Position numbers and translations under genes: made by a program. Under the pieces are notes generated by a model. It was not told the origin of the DNA, searched no databases, and saw only the letters and a program-made list of their open reading frames with translations. A stretch of 64,000 bases of DNA. Origin: Polytrichum commune (taxonomy: Eukaryota; Streptophyta; Polytrichopsida; Polytrichales; Polytrichaceae). Shown in pieces: positions 51,604-63,500 of this stretch (position 1 is its first letter; each line of letters opens with the position of its first letter). Location: contig OX485804.1 of the NCBI GenBank assembly GCA_950295325.1, positions 50,022,429-50,086,428 on the forward strand, given 5' to 3'.

Positions 51604-52780
51604 ATTTACTGATCTCCACCAAAAACCAATGCCGGCCTCTTTTCTTGTTTTTCCCTGCTCAAAATTTAACTACAGAAATCTGACGAAGATTTCCACCGAA
51701 TCACGACCCTAACCCTCCAAAAAGCATGTCATTCTGGGAGATATAAAAGGGTGCAGGACTAGCGCTGTAGTTATTAAGACGACGACGAAGCCAAAGCTGT
51801 TGGAACTCTTGAGCTGCCAACAAGGATGATGGGCAAACATCATTTGAATAACATGACGACTTCTCATGGATATCCTGAACCCTAAATGTGGTACTAATTC
51901 GGACAGTATTCTTCACAAGTAGTATGCTTGCTGTGCACATGACCACCTTTAATGGGTGATGAATCAATGCACAACATCAGCATTTTCTTGCTGCAAGTTT
52001 TCAGTGGATGCTTATGTCACCGGAATCAAATCACATGGGTGGCGCCAAGAAAAACCCAAACCGTATGAACCAACTTCACAAACCTTGGAAATCCCTGTTT
52101 TCTGTGCAGATCATCAACTTAAGAGAGACTAATAACCGCCTGGGGATAACAAAGGTTGGGAGCTGCAAAAGAACTCCGCGTGCCACAAATGCTCCAGAAT
52201 TAACTGAAATGGACTAGGGAGTGGGTCTCCACTCGGAAAGAAATATTGTTGTCAACCCAAAGCTGCCTTTATTCCCCCCTTATTATACAAGGAGTTGAAT
52301 GGGTCATCCAAAGCTTGCTTGCAGGCATGGCTGTCTATGCATATTGTTGCCTCCTCCAGCTCCTCCTTCCGTTATAGTTTTCTGGAGCTAGAAACGGAAC
52401 GTAACGAAGTGGTCACCACCTCTGCACACTTGTACTTGCTTCTTCTTCTTCTTCTTCTCCTTCTTCCCAATGGAGGAGCCAAAGAAAATGAACAAATTAA
52501 AAACAAAAATAACAAAAATAAAGAAAAAGGACAGAGTCACACTTTCGGGCCTTCCCTGGCAGCCATGCACAAGGTGTGGTGTGTTGAAGGCATCATTTCT
52601 GTTCCGCCGGAGTTAGGGGCCCATCAATGCAGCTGGGCTAGCTACTTAGGGCAGACATCACAAATTCAAACCCTACAGCTCCAAACTGATCTACCACGAC
52701 AGAGATATGTATATGTGTCATAAATGAATACATGTACAGCAGGAAGCACCAACAGATCAAATGAAGTGAAAGAATAAACT
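51604..52780 (-). promoter_or_regulatory. Upstream region of the transporter gene
   Basis: The 5' flank of the minus-strand gene. It includes a (CTT)n tract at about 52,438-52,470 (GAA on the sense strand of the gene) and an A-rich stretch at 52,490-52,530. No further coding exon recognised. Confidence 0.35.
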
Positions 52781-53745
52781 TGAAGATAAATTAAACTGGC
52801 TATGTCGATGTATGTAAGAATCATGCCCAGTAAGTTAGCACCATCTGTGTGTGCATCTACTACGATACAAGCAACCCAAACCTGAAGCAGAGATGGTGAG
52901 ACTAGGTATACCTATAGGTATGAAACCAAAATCGGGCAGGATTCAAAACATGGCATGCTATAACCTAATATACCCCATGACCTATCCATGCAAAACCATC
53001 ATCATCAAAACAGAAGCTACCTAATCTGTACAGTGGCATGCAGCAACTGCACAGGGGCTGTGCTATGTCAGTTGTCTCTGAAGTGAAATTAGAAACGGAG
53101 ACTGAGTGAAGATAAAACTGGCAGCTGTGGACGTATGCATGTAAGTAAACCCTAAACACCATCAGTGCCTGTACTGTACTAGGATAGCAACCCATTGAAA
53201 ACCTGCCGCAGCAAGGATATTGGTGAGACTAGGTAACTTATATATGTATGTAATGACAAGCACAAAATCAGGCAGGACTCAAATTCACATGGCATGCTCT
53301 AGATAATATTGTGTGTATGTATGTATGTATGTGTATATATATATATATATACCAAGTATTGATATGGTGTAAAGGTGAACTCCAATTACCTACCCGTGGG
53401 TATCAAAATCGTAATACCACTCAAATATTGATATTTGATGAGTATCATGTCAAGGACGTGAGAGGATCTTTGTATACCCGAGTTATTGTTTGGAGCCATT
53501 TACCATTCAAAACCATATTGAACTAGGACGATTTTTCTTAGGTATGAAAGCTCTTGCATGCATGGTATACAACAAATCCAAAATAATGAGACCCATGTTA
53601 TTGATGACCGAATGGTATTAAATTTAAAAAGGCGCTACCAGACCAACACTATATTACACCATGCAAAAGTACCTACCCATGCAAAACCATCATCATCATC
53701 ATCATCAAAATCAGAAGCTACCTCAAATCTGTATAGGGACTAGGT
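52781..53745. repeat. Diverged segmental repeats
   Basis: Blocks at about 52,781-53,040, 53,105-53,300 and 53,665-53,745 share GAGACTAGGTA, ATGGCATGCT, GGCAGGA(T/C)TCAAA, CCATGCAAAACCATCATCATC and AGAAGCTACCT..AATCTGTA. They look like an old local duplication broken by insertions. Confidence 0.6.
53311..53350. repeat. (GTAT)n/(TA)n microsatellite
   Basis: GTGTGTATGTATGTATGTAT followed by GTGTATATATATATATATA, about 40 bp. Confidence 0.9.
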
Positions 53746-53881
53746 GACCACCTGTAGATAGCCTCAAAGTGACTTACTCCACCATTCATGATGGCATCAA
53801 GAACAGCTCCACAAGTGCATGGCATGCCTGGCTGATCATGTATCATATGTGCAGTCACGGCCCCCCATCACTACATATACT

Positions 53882-53916
53882 CAGCAGCAGCAGCAGCAGC
53901 AACACACACACACACC
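53882..53916. repeat. (CAG)n/(CA)n microsatellite
   Basis: Six to seven CAG units directly followed by AACACACACACACACC. Intergenic. Confidence 0.9.
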
Positions 53917-54664
53917 AATAGTGTGATATTCTAATTCATGTAACGGCATCATCCTTCATTTCTGTGTGCACACACATTCAATCTTTCCCAAGTCAGCGCC
54001 AGAAATTAAAGTTGCCCTGCATGCATGACCTCAGTTCTAACTTATTGATCCCTTGGAGGGCAACTAAGTTAGGTAATTCGGAAGGAGTTCAAAAGCAGGC
54101 AGTTACAGATTACAAGGGATTACAATGCAGCAAAACTTGCAGTGAGAAAGTTAAGTTATCTGAGTTAGTGATCTGCTACCTGTAAGTAACAGTTCAACTG
54201 AGTGCCCAGCAGCGTGGAAGTGGAAACTGCAACATTTTAAAGTTGGATTCCCCTCCCCACTTTGCACAAGTTTCTAAAACAATATTACCTAGACATAAGG
54301 TACACATGGTGCTAACACCATCACCTTTAGTAAGTGCTGAGCATGGATACCAACACTATTGAATTAAGTGTTTTTTGATTTTTGGTACCTTTTGAAAGGG
54401 GATTTTAATATTCAATGCACCAAAGTATGTCTTATTTGGATTATGTATGTAATAGTTGTAAGTTTTTATTGATAGATGACCCAAAACCAACACATTTTGA
54501 CCATGATGTTAACTTGGTGGTGGGAATTCTCATAGTTAGAATGCATTTGTTGTGTAAAGTGTTCTTATTTGAATTATATCAACTGAACATAAGCAAAAGC
54601 TAGTCGCATTGGCAACATGTATATCTTGCAAATATGAAGCCTCAAAATGTATATGGTCTAAGCT
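53917..54664. other. No recognisable gene
   Basis: Short open frames without familiar motifs. Nothing else supported. Confidence 0.4.
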
Positions 54665-55300
54665 TCAAAACAAGTGTATATGTACTAACGGCATGCTAGA
54701 AAATGGACTCAAGAATTTATACTAAGCTTTTCAATGTAATGTAATAATTGCCTCCACTACATATACAAAATATAAATCTTGAATTCAATAAGCATTCATC
54801 ACATATAAAATCCACTTTCACTTTCCAATAAGAAAGGCATTGAACATTTCATCCACAACATGCAACTCAATAATTGCATCAAGCAAACAAGGCCAAGAAA
54901 CACAATAACTAAGCCACAATCCAAAGAGCAAAACTCAAGGGAGCCCATGAGCACTTCATGACCCTTCAACTTGTCAAAACCTAGAACCCAAATACAAACC
55001 CAAAAAGAATGAACAACGTAGTCATTGAGGACTATTACCATATGACACCAATGAACGAAAACGTGAACTGGATGGAACTATCACATCTATTGTCAATTTT
55101 CTTCTCTAAACCTAGGGCCCCCTTTTGTACATCTACCTTTACTTCAACATTCTTAATAGCATTTTTAAATGCACATACTTCAAAAAATTAATACCTCTCC
55201 CTTATGTATACTATGTACACTAATGCCTCAAATAGAACTCCTTCTTAAACTCACATTAGTTCATACATGGTATGAAAAGCCCAACCGTTGGAATTTGAAG
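54665..55300. repeat. R1 dispersed repeat, copy 2
   Basis: Same landmarks and order as 9,095-9,725 (GCTAGAAAATGGACTCA, TGCCTCCACTACATATACAA, AGGACTATTACCATATGACA, CCCCCTTTTGTACATCTACC, CTAATGCCTCAAATA). Diverged by scattered substitutions and small indels. Confidence 0.7.
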
Positions 55301-57233
55301 TTCAATATTGGTTTTGGGTATACATACCTTATTGTAGCCATGACCCTAGTTTTCATAAAGTAATAAGCTTGAAAATATGAAATGATGCCAAATCTTGGAT
55401 CTATGGCGATTTAACATAACACTCTTTAGCATTGAGACAAAAAAACCTCTTCCTCATGAGAACATCTACAAAAATAAATTTAAAAAATAAAATAGAAATG
55501 ATATACAATGATTCTATTGGAATTGAACAAAGGAATGCAAACAATTATTTTGACATGTGGGCAATTGGAAACTACACTCTGCCCTCTATATTTGTTACCT
55601 CTGTAAATGTTAAACTTCCATATGTGTTAACATTTTTCTTCCTCCTACTTGGGGATACTACAAAGACATTAAGTGTTAAGTGTTACTTGAATATCTAATC
55701 CCTTCTTCGTATATTTTCATTTTATATATGTTAACTTGGGTGCAGCACAATAAAGTGAACATGTCCTGAGTGTTTAGTGAAAGTGATTCAAAACTATACA
55801 CTAACTTTGAGTTTTGTGAAGAAAAAAACGTAGACATTTTAAAAACATATTGATCTACAAAGCCAAGCAAATTATGATGACCAAAAAGAATTCCAAGGAA
55901 ATTCTACATATTTTAGAAGACAGTGCAAGTGGTGTGCAAGTAGGTGATATTGAACAAGTGACTGTCTAAAATTTGTTCAAAGTACGATAAAATTACATTA
56001 AATTGATGGTTTTCCACAAAGTTTTGTGATGATGCCCTCAAGTAGATAATGAATTCAAGGAATATGAAAGAAAATTCCAACTTTAAAATAATTAAGGTCA
56101 TGAAATCTATGTCCAAAACTAGAATCAACCATTTGCTTTTGAGCATCACTTTTAATGATAAGTATTGAAGATCTCAACTTGATTTTCTACATTTGAGTAT
56201 TCAACACAACAACAAAGCTCATCATGAAAATAAATCCAATTTAAACAATGCTTTGCTATTACTTTTAGGCCTTTGATCCAAAAAATTATGGTTTTAGTAT
56301 ACCAAAGCATTTTTTTGGTCCACTTTACCATGCTTGCACCCACTTACTATTATAGTATATGATAGCATGCAATATTACATATCAAACAAATCTTCAAATA
56401 GACCCCCAACTAGAAATGATGAAGTTCATGATATTGACTGCAAGTCCCTCTCAAGTCTCATTGACTCGTTTTGCCTAGTTGCTTGAACCACAATGTACTA
56501 AGTGCTCGAATTCTTGAGATTGTTGTTTATGGCTTTCAAATTTGTAGGTCAAATTGCATACTAAACACTATATTCATTAATTTGGGATTTTTTTGGCATT
56601 TTGAGACATTTACAAATATAAGAACGTTTACAAATATAAGAACATTTACAAACATGGATAATATCACACAAATATTGGAGAATGTTGTAAGATGCAAGTA
56701 CTTTGAAGTGGGTGTTCATATGAAGAACCCAATTAAGAACTCATATCAAGATGGTTTAGGTAGGACAATCCAAACATTAGACCATATTGAAGGGAAAATC
56801 ATATAACACTTATATTAATGCAAATAGAATATACAATGTATGGCATGTAAATTGAATAGAATACTAACGCCACATATCCATTGAATAGTGTGATCTAAAA
56901 TCATCATGCCTATGCGCAATGTCTATGCCTACGATGGCCTATCTAGCCTTGGAGACCGCATCTTTTTCTTTTCCCGCCAATTATTTTGTTCACATCGCTT
57001 CAACATTCCTGAAAATCTATGCCCTGTGACTATAGCCAAAGTCACGACCTAGGCCCACCATAACACATTTTGGAGTCCGTTGAGCGCCTGAATCATAAGA
57101 CGAAGAATTCGAATATGATGAAGTGGATTGTCTGACATTTCTACGCATGGCGTAGAAACGCTACAACTCGATGAACGCACTTGACCACGGAGGTTTAGGG
57201 CTGGACACAACCTGCAATTGATCAAACCAATAA
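55301..57233. other. AT-rich, no gene; short tandem repeat
   Basis: 56,605-56,655 holds about 2.5 copies of a 20-bp unit (ACATTTACAAATATAAGAAC). Open frames are AT-biased and without family motifs. Confidence 0.4.
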
Positions 57234-57643
57234 CACGGGGAGGTCACTTCATTGTCAAGTTGACACCACGTGCGGACAAAGTTTGCTACCCCTATATTAC
57301 ATGCCATATATAATTTTAAAATTTATGATATTTTTTCTACATATACATAACCATTGATAGTATCTTTTGTATACTGTTTTGAAATTTTTAGTCATCTTAA
57401 TTTTTTTTAGTAATTGTTTTAGTCCAATTCTGTGTCATTCTTGTTAGAAATGATACGTTTTATGAAAAAAACAAATCATCAAATTTAGTTACCACTCTTA
57501 ACTATGTCATAGGTACTGTGTATGTCTACTCATGAAAAAAAATTGATAAAATTTTGACCCATTTTGGTGGTGCAACTTACCAAAAGAAGATTTTTTTTGG
57601 CCGCACGTGGTGTTCAACTTGACAATGGAGTGATCTACCCGTG
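57234..57643. mobile_element. TIR element with 8-bp target-site duplication
   Basis: 410 bp between perfect ACCAATAA repeats (57,226-57,233 and 57,644-57,651). Inverted ends of about 42 bp begin CACGGGGAGGTCACTTCATT on the left and CACGGGTAGATCACTCCATT on the right arm, then share GTCAAGTTGA and CACCACGTGCGG. The interior is AT-rich and non-coding. 8 bp suggests hAT; long ends would also suit a Mutator-like element with a 9-bp duplication and one mismatch. Confidence 0.83.
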
Positions 57644-57651
57644 ACCAATAA

Positions 57652-58268
57652 ACATGTGTTAGTTTGACGAAAAAAACCCAAACATGTTACACGGTCTTTT
57701 TAGGTTAGAAGGATTGTCATGTATGGTTTAGCTATGGGCATGGAGGTTGGTTTGTGGGGGGTCACCTTGGCACGATGGGCACTTGCGTCCGAGTTGGCGT
57801 ACGCGTGGAGGGGCAAAGCGTCCCACCAAAGAATAGGGAGGGGTCCACTCTTTGCAGGTTTAGCGTCCATCCGCGGCCGCCGTTGAGGTGGAATACTATC
57901 ACTGGGCCAAGAGTGGGACGCATGGATGCAGTTGCGCTCTGTGCCCTTGAGTGGTGACGGAGACGGAGATTGTCGGCATTTTTGCTTGGGTGGGGGGCTA
58001 TCAACGACCCGGCATCAAGAGGCTCATTGGAGTAGTCAATGGTGGACGCGACATTGTAAACAATATCATAGAAGAAGCTTCCCAAGTTTGAGTTACTGAT
58101 AACCTCAAGCGAGGGCTCCAAATGTTGATGCCATAAACAAAAAAAAACCAAGGGAATGGAGAAGGAGCATTTGAAAATCGATATACATTGAAGCATATTT
58201 ACACAAAGGGCACACCATGTGTCTTAAATGAATTTACTATATTTCGCGTGATTGTACAACTTTATGTA
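57652..58268. other. Unassigned; GC-richer patch
   Basis: 57,750-57,980 is notably less AT-rich and open on both strands, with no motif I recognise. It could belong to the truncated retroelement or to another insertion. The homology to Ty3/gypsy begins at about 58,269. Confidence 0.35.
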
Positions 58269-58874
58269 CAAATAATCCCTCAGATCTATGTATCTCTCGG
58301 TTACTACCGACGATTCATAAAAAACTTTAGCTTAATCGCCAAACCTCTCACTATTCTTATGAGCAAGGACCAACTTTGGACTTGGAGTTATGAGCAATAA
58401 CAAGCGTTTGAGACATTGAAGCATAGACTGGTTGCGGCTTCAGTACTTCGACATCCTGATGTCCCCAAACCTTTCCAGTTGCATACAGACTCGAGTTCAT
58501 TGGGTTTGGTAACAGTCCTCGCTCAAAAGGATGACTTTGGCCGGGAGTATGTTGTTGCTTATGCTTCACGAAGCAACAATAATATGGAGGTCAATTATTC
58601 GTCATATGAGAGAGAAACATTGGTGGTGGTGTGGGTTATTGTCCATTTCCGGCCATATCTCTATGATCAACGCTTTATTTTACTGGTTGACCATTAGCCT
58701 TTATGGTGGCTCATGGAGTCATATAAGCTTACTGGTAAGCTCACCACGTGGGCTTTATTACTCCAGGAGTACGACTCTGAGGTGGTACACTATGGTGGGA
58801 TTAACAACTTGAATGCAGATGGATTCTCACGCAATCCAAGTCCCTTGGATGAGGACTTGACAGGAGCCATGTGA
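58269..58874 (+). pseudogene. RT thumb and RNase H part of the gypsy relic
   Basis: Reads YVSLGYYRRFIKNFSLIAKP (the conserved RT connection FLGL.GYYRRFI), then a TAA at 58,398; QAFETLKHRLVAASVLRHPD and FQLHTDSSSLGLVTVLAQKD (RNase H start, catalytic Asp visible in HTDSS), VVAYASRSNNNMEVNYSSYE, ERETLVVVWVIVHFRPYLYD; then TAG at 58,695 and TGA at 58,872, with NNLNADGFSRNPS between. All remain in one frame, so decay is mainly by point mutation. A frameshift follows before 58,972. Confidence 0.85.
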
Positions 58875-58971
58875 CATGAAAAATTGTGATCGAGAGGCGG
58901 TTTCAGGTTGGTACGCAGCTGCTTACCTCATTTTGTTTTTTGGCACTGCTGTTGAGGTTCCGATATAGAGT

Positions 58972-61404
58972 TTGAATAATAAGAATGATCGACCTCAAGC
59001 TATTGTAGATACATGGGAGGATTTTTCCGGACTACATAAGCTTCAACAAGGAACCTTTGTCTTGTCTATCTCGGCGATGGAAAGAGATAGGATTGAACAT
59101 CGAATGATAAGGTTCTATTGGGAGAACGGTTTGTTATTTCAATTGTGGTTGGATGGGACAAGGCGTATTGTTCCTAGACCGGATCAGAGGGCCTCCTTGG
59201 TGCGACAAATGCACGAGGAACTTGGCCATTTTGGCATACACACGACACATTCAATGTTGCGTGGCCAATATTGGTGGACTGGCATGTATTAGCAGGTTGA
59301 TACTTATGTCGGGAGGTGTGAAGTTTGTGACCATGTCAGATCTAGCTTCAACATCTTGTCACCTCAATTATAGCCTTTACCTATCATGGGACTGGGCTAC
59401 CGCTGGTTGTTGGACTTTGTAGGACCTATGGTTGTCACACCACGTGAAGCAAAGTACGTGTTGGTGATGGTGGAGCATTTTAGCAAGTGGGTTGAATTTG
59501 TCACTCTATCCCAAAACTCTGCAGAGTTGGCCGTGACAACCTTTTTGAATCGTGTGTTGACTCGTTTTGGAGCACCGGCTGAGGTATTGACGGACTAGGG
59601 GAGGTGGTTCCTCGGTGCTTCTGAGAAGTTGTCGCAACCCTTGCTAGCCCCCTTAACAATCTCGTCAATTTTTATTTCTAGCAAAGGTTACGAGCGCTAC
59701 CCCTTCGCATTCCGCCATGCCAATGGTTAGCTCGTTCTACCCCGGACCTTATAGTTCATAGGAGGGGAACCAACCCTCCTATTTTACTTTCGGGACTCAC
59801 CCCTTAATCGGTAAACAATCCTTAGATATGAACTTCCATCCATGAAAGTCCAATCTTATGTTGATCATTGCATTGCCGGAGCAACACTACAACAACCCAA
59901 ACCTTACTAGGCAACTATGGCCTCACAATGGGCCAAAGCCCATCGAGGCCGTGCCGTTTGGCCTCGGGAGGGTGAGGCTACACCACCTCACCCATATAAG
60001 CCTCTAGCGCTCTAGGCGGGGCCCCTACCCCACCGTCAAGAAACCTCTTGTCTCTCTACCAAGAGTTGGGGCCAAGTAGACATTTTCCCTTAGCCGCTGG
60101 GCCTAGAAGCCCTTAGCAGCTTCAGACCATCATAACTTCCCTGTACAATGTTTGATGCTAACAAGTAACCACTCCATCTTCATTTACGCTTCACGTAGAT
60201 GCCGATGGACTCCTCACTTGCCCCATTCCGGCAAGTATTGACGAAGTTATGCCTGTTTGAACCTTGGCAGTCCCGGGAATCACTCCCAGGCACTGCTGTA
60301 CCAGGGCGCTGTCCCGGGACAGCGCCCCACTCAAATTGCCATAACTCCTAGCTCACACCTCTGATTGAGGTGTTCTTGAGCATTCTAAATCTACATGCCA
60401 TAAGCTACGCATAGCTCATGGCCTTACCCTCGTGCCTCCTAGTCTCCGTGGGTGGGAGGCGTTTCCAACGCCCGGGGCCCTCGGCCACACTAGGATCACT
60501 TGGGCCCTCTCGCCAATGGCGCCACAAGTTCTAGGTGTCACTCCGGGATCCCCCTTGTGTCCATGGTGTTTCGGGCACTCCTCATGGAGAGGTGCGCAAC
60601 AGAAGTTGTGTACTAAAGCTCTTATAGATCACCATACCACCTCGCGGGATCATCCGGAGGCGGATGACTTAACTGAACGGGTTGTTCAGACAACCAAGCG
60701 TGGCTTGAGGAAGTATGAATTACTTCAAAGGAGCCACCGGGATTGGGACCTTATATTGCCTTGGATTGCTATGGGCTATCAATTTAGTAGGCAAGCCTGT
60801 TTGGCATCCTATAGCCCGTATTAGTTGTTGTATGGACGTAAGCCTGTACTCCCGAAACTCTATTTGGAAAAAACTAGCTCATGTTGTGGACTTGGATGAC
60901 CTAAAAATTTGGGCAAAGTGTTTGCAGGAGCGGGTTCAATTCTTTCAGAGGGCCATGCCTATGGCCATGGAAAATTTATCCATTGCTCCACACCGTGATA
61001 CATTGCATCATATATGTATTTGCAGTGGTGCTTATCAACTTCAACTACAAAGATTCCGGTAGGGGGGTTATGTTTATCTCCAGCGTGAGGCACCTACAAC
61101 ATTGGATGTCAGGGCGGGGCGTACTATCCTTCGGGTGAAGGAGGTGTTGCCGAGTGGTTTATTGTTGTTGGAAGGCAAGGATGACAGAGAATGTCGCGAG
61201 CATTTCAAAAACTGTGCCTCATGTCATCTACCCAGTGAGGGTATAGTTCATCATGAACTGGCCATCGTGCTAGAGGGTCTTTTATATTTTGTGTATGGGG
61301 AGAAGAAAAGAGCGGCTATTATGCTCTTGTGTGATCAGTATCAACGTAGTTGGCACATGACATGCCTAAGACCACCCTTAATTTCTCTATCATTTAGACA
61401 ATGA
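58972..61404 (+). pseudogene. Integrase and PHD-like finger of the gypsy relic
   Basis: Before the insertion: HHCC zinc-binding domain (MHEELGHFGIHTTHSMLRGQ ... CEVCDH, partly across stops) and the integrase core start (GYRWLLDFVGPMVVTPREAK, with catalytic Asp). Stops TAG at 59,290, 59,371 and 59,596. After the solo LTR the core resumes at 60,607 (TTSRDHPEADDLTERVVQTT, with a DHPEADD motif where other lineages have a catalytic Glu region), stop TAG at 60,822. The C-terminal part reads VYLQREAPTTLDVRAGRTIL, RVKEVLPSGLLLLEGKD, then a PHD-like FVYGEKK..IMLLCDQYQRSWHMTC in which two expected Cys positions are Tyr. Non-functional. Confidence 0.8.
59630..60601. mobile_element. Solo LTR inserted in the gypsy integrase
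   Basis: 972 bp starting TGTCGCAACC and ending GGTGCGCAACA (TG..CA ends with short inverted repeats), flanked by perfect 5-bp duplications GAAGT (59,625-59,629 and 60,602-60,606). Removing it with one GAAGT rejoins the integrase sequence. GC content is clearly above the surroundings. An inner dyad GCGCTGTCCCGGGACAGCGC lies at about 60,306-60,325. Solo LTRs arise by recombination between the two LTRs of a full element. The family is unknown. Confidence 0.92.
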
Positions 61405-61420
61405 AGTTGTCCTCGATATT

Positions 61421-61759
61421 GCAGATCTTCAATACTTGGTGTTTTTACCAATCGTACTCAATGATTATGTGTGGTTTTCACCGTGTTGTACCCACCCAAA
61501 TGGAAAATGAGGAGTTATGGTTCAGAGACGCAATTGAACTCGAGACAGTGGAATTAATTCTTTGAATTATGATGGCAAAATATCAGAGGCGATTAAGAAT
61601 GAGGCTCACACTTCACCTAGCCTACAGTCCTTGGAATGACATTCACCACACTAGTTGGGTGTGGAGCAATTCTTCATTATTCATGCTTTTTAGATTGGCA
61701 TGGTCCTAGTTGCTTGGCGGGACACTATAATCAGCTAAAGGGGAGGGAGGGGGGCATGT
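61421..61759. other. Unassigned flank of the gypsy relic
   Basis: Probably the 3' non-coding part of the retroelement. No polypurine tract or LTR boundary could be fixed. Confidence 0.3.
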
Positions 61760-62290
61760 GGAGGTATGTTGTGTATGTGTGTCTTTGCTATGTTTTAGTT
61801 TTATTTGTTAGTGGTGGTTTGGTACTCGAGCTGTAGTGATACACGATCATTAATTACACAATAGTTGTCACGGTATGCGGCGTTGGCGGCCACACCGCAT
61901 TTGTCCATTTAGATTTGGATGTATAAATCCTAGAATTTGGAGAGATGCTCTTAAGTGAGGAGCCTCCTCTTTGGCTTGGTATTCTTGACAAGTCAAGCTT
62001 TGTGAGTGAGTGTGTGGAGAGAGCTTGTGTGAGGTGAAAATTGCATGTTTGTGCAATAAAATCTTGAGTTCTTCTCCCTTTATTTACACTCTTGGATATT
62101 CCCGTGGTGGAGTGAGAGATAATTTTATTCATTATGTGCATTTGAAGAGAGAATTAGAGCTCTTGTTAGGATTTGACTCTCTTCCTTCTCATGTGGAGGT
62201 GTGTTTTGTATGTGTGCCTTTGCTATGTTTTAGTTTTATTTGTTAGTGGTGGTTGGTACTTGTGCTACAGTGACATACGATCGCTATTTA
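61760..62290 (+). repeat. Direct repeat pair, possible LTR fragments
   Basis: About 61,760-61,865 and 62,195-62,290 share TTTGCTATGTTTTAGTTTTA, TTTGTTAGTGGTGGTT, GGTACT(C/T)G, GTGA(T)ACA(T)ACGATC and TTACACAA. Offset about 430 bp. They follow the gypsy relic, so they may be parts of its 3' LTR duplicated or of tandem LTR ends. Confidence 0.55.
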
Positions 62291-62299
62291 CACAACAAG

Positions 62300-62385
62300 A
62301 ACTTGTATATAGGGGGTTTTTAGAGTAAGTTGCAAAGGCACATGGTTCTTGCTTTTTAATGAAAGGTGCAACCCACCAGGCTCTA
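62300..62385. mobile_element. Right-end fragment of the TGCACT-family MITE
   Basis: TATAGGGGGTTTTTAGAGTA then GCACATGGTTCTTGCTTTTT, AATGAAAGGTGCAACCC matches the right inner end of 22,705-23,651 (TATTAGGGGGTTTTTAGAGT, GCACGTGATTCTAGGTTTTA, ATGAAAGGTGCTCCCCC). No left end could be found nearby. Confidence 0.5.
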
Positions 62386-62399
62386 TATGTGAAGATTAT

Positions 62400-63010
62400 A
62401 AAGAAGAACAAATGTATACATACTAACAACAAGTTAGAAAATGGACTCATGAATTTATATTAAGCTTTTCAATTTATTGTGATAAATGCCTCCACTACAT
62501 ATACAAAATTTAAATCATAAATCAAATAAGCCTTTATTACATATAAATTTCACTTGCATTTCTCAATGAAAAAGTCATGGAACATTTTTTCATCCATAGC
62601 ATGTAACTTAACAATTGCATCAAAGAAAGAAAGAAAATACCACAATAACTTAGCAACAATACAGAGAGCAATACTCAAGGGAGTCTGTGAGACTGTACTC
62701 CAAGAGAATCCAGTTTGTAATAACCTACTAGAACCCAAATGCAAACCCTTAAATGAATGAAGATGGTAGCACATCTATTATCATGAAATTAGCTCATTTA
62801 TTGTCAATATGTTTTCTCTAAACCTCAAGGCTCCCTTTTGTACATGTACCTTTACTTCAAAATTCTTAATAGTCTTTTTGAAAGTACACGCAAGATTTCA
62901 ATAATACATCCCCCTTATGTATATTATGTATATTATGTACACTAATGCCTCAAATAATACCCCTTCTTACACTCAAGTTAGTTCGTATGTGATATGAAGA
63001 GTTCACCCTC
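62400..63010. repeat. R1 dispersed repeat, copy 3
   Basis: GTTAGAAAATGGACTCATGA, GCCTCCACTACATATACAAA, CCCTTTTGTACATGTACC and ACTAATGCCTCAAATAATAC in the same order as 9,095-9,725. Follows directly after the MITE-end fragment. Confidence 0.7.
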
Positions 63011-63309
63011 GGGGTAATTTTGTAATGCAACTTTATCATGGATGATTGAATTTTGAATGTCAAAGTTGCATTCAAAACTAGTTGTTAGAACACGCACTAA
63101 ATCTCTTGAAATATATGATAAATGAACATGTATTCGTGAATTTAGTACCACGAAATAAAGATTTCAACCTTCACTAATCTAGAGACTTGGCAAAACAGTG
63201 AGTGTTTCAGGAATTAGTACCACCCGCACTAATTGGGATAATCAGTGTAGCTGGATTGAATCAATGTCCATGGTGATTCTTGGGCATAATCAATTGAGAT
63301 CCTTATGGT

Positions 63310-63500
63310 TCCAAGACAAACCAGTTACATGTTGATATCTGTCAGATTTTCTTTATTAAATTGAAGAATATTATGTAAATTCCTCTAAATGGAATATACC
63401 TGAAGTGATTTTCCTGAAGTCTTGAGTTTGAAGCAGTTATTTCTCAAGCTCAACGGCTTCATCTGTATCTAGCAGTCGGTTCTCCCCGTACATTGGATTG
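63310..63500 (+). repeat. R2 arm copy
   Basis: GGTTCCAAGACAAACCAGTT, GATATCTGTCAGATTTTCTT, CCTGAAGTCTTGAG and GGCTTCATCTGTA, ending with GTCGGTTCTCCCCG; matches the R2 right arm and array unit at 13,130-13,450. The remaining 500 bases of the window show no feature. Confidence 0.6.

Larger units (their letters stand above)
58269..61420 (+). mobile_element. Decayed Ty3/gypsy retrotransposon, 5'-truncated
   Basis: A relic running from the end of reverse transcriptase through RNase H, integrase and a C-terminal PHD-like finger, split by a solo LTR (59,630-60,601). Gag, protease and most of RT are absent upstream. No LTR of its own could be paired with confidence. At least seven in-frame stops and one or more frameshifts. 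PHD-type tails on gypsy integrases occur in some chromovirus-like lineages in place of a chromodomain. Confidence 0.85.

Noticed and set aside
57754..58196. Overlapping frames on both strands in a GC-richer patch
   Set aside because: No recognisable protein motif on either strand; likely retroelement or insertion debris.
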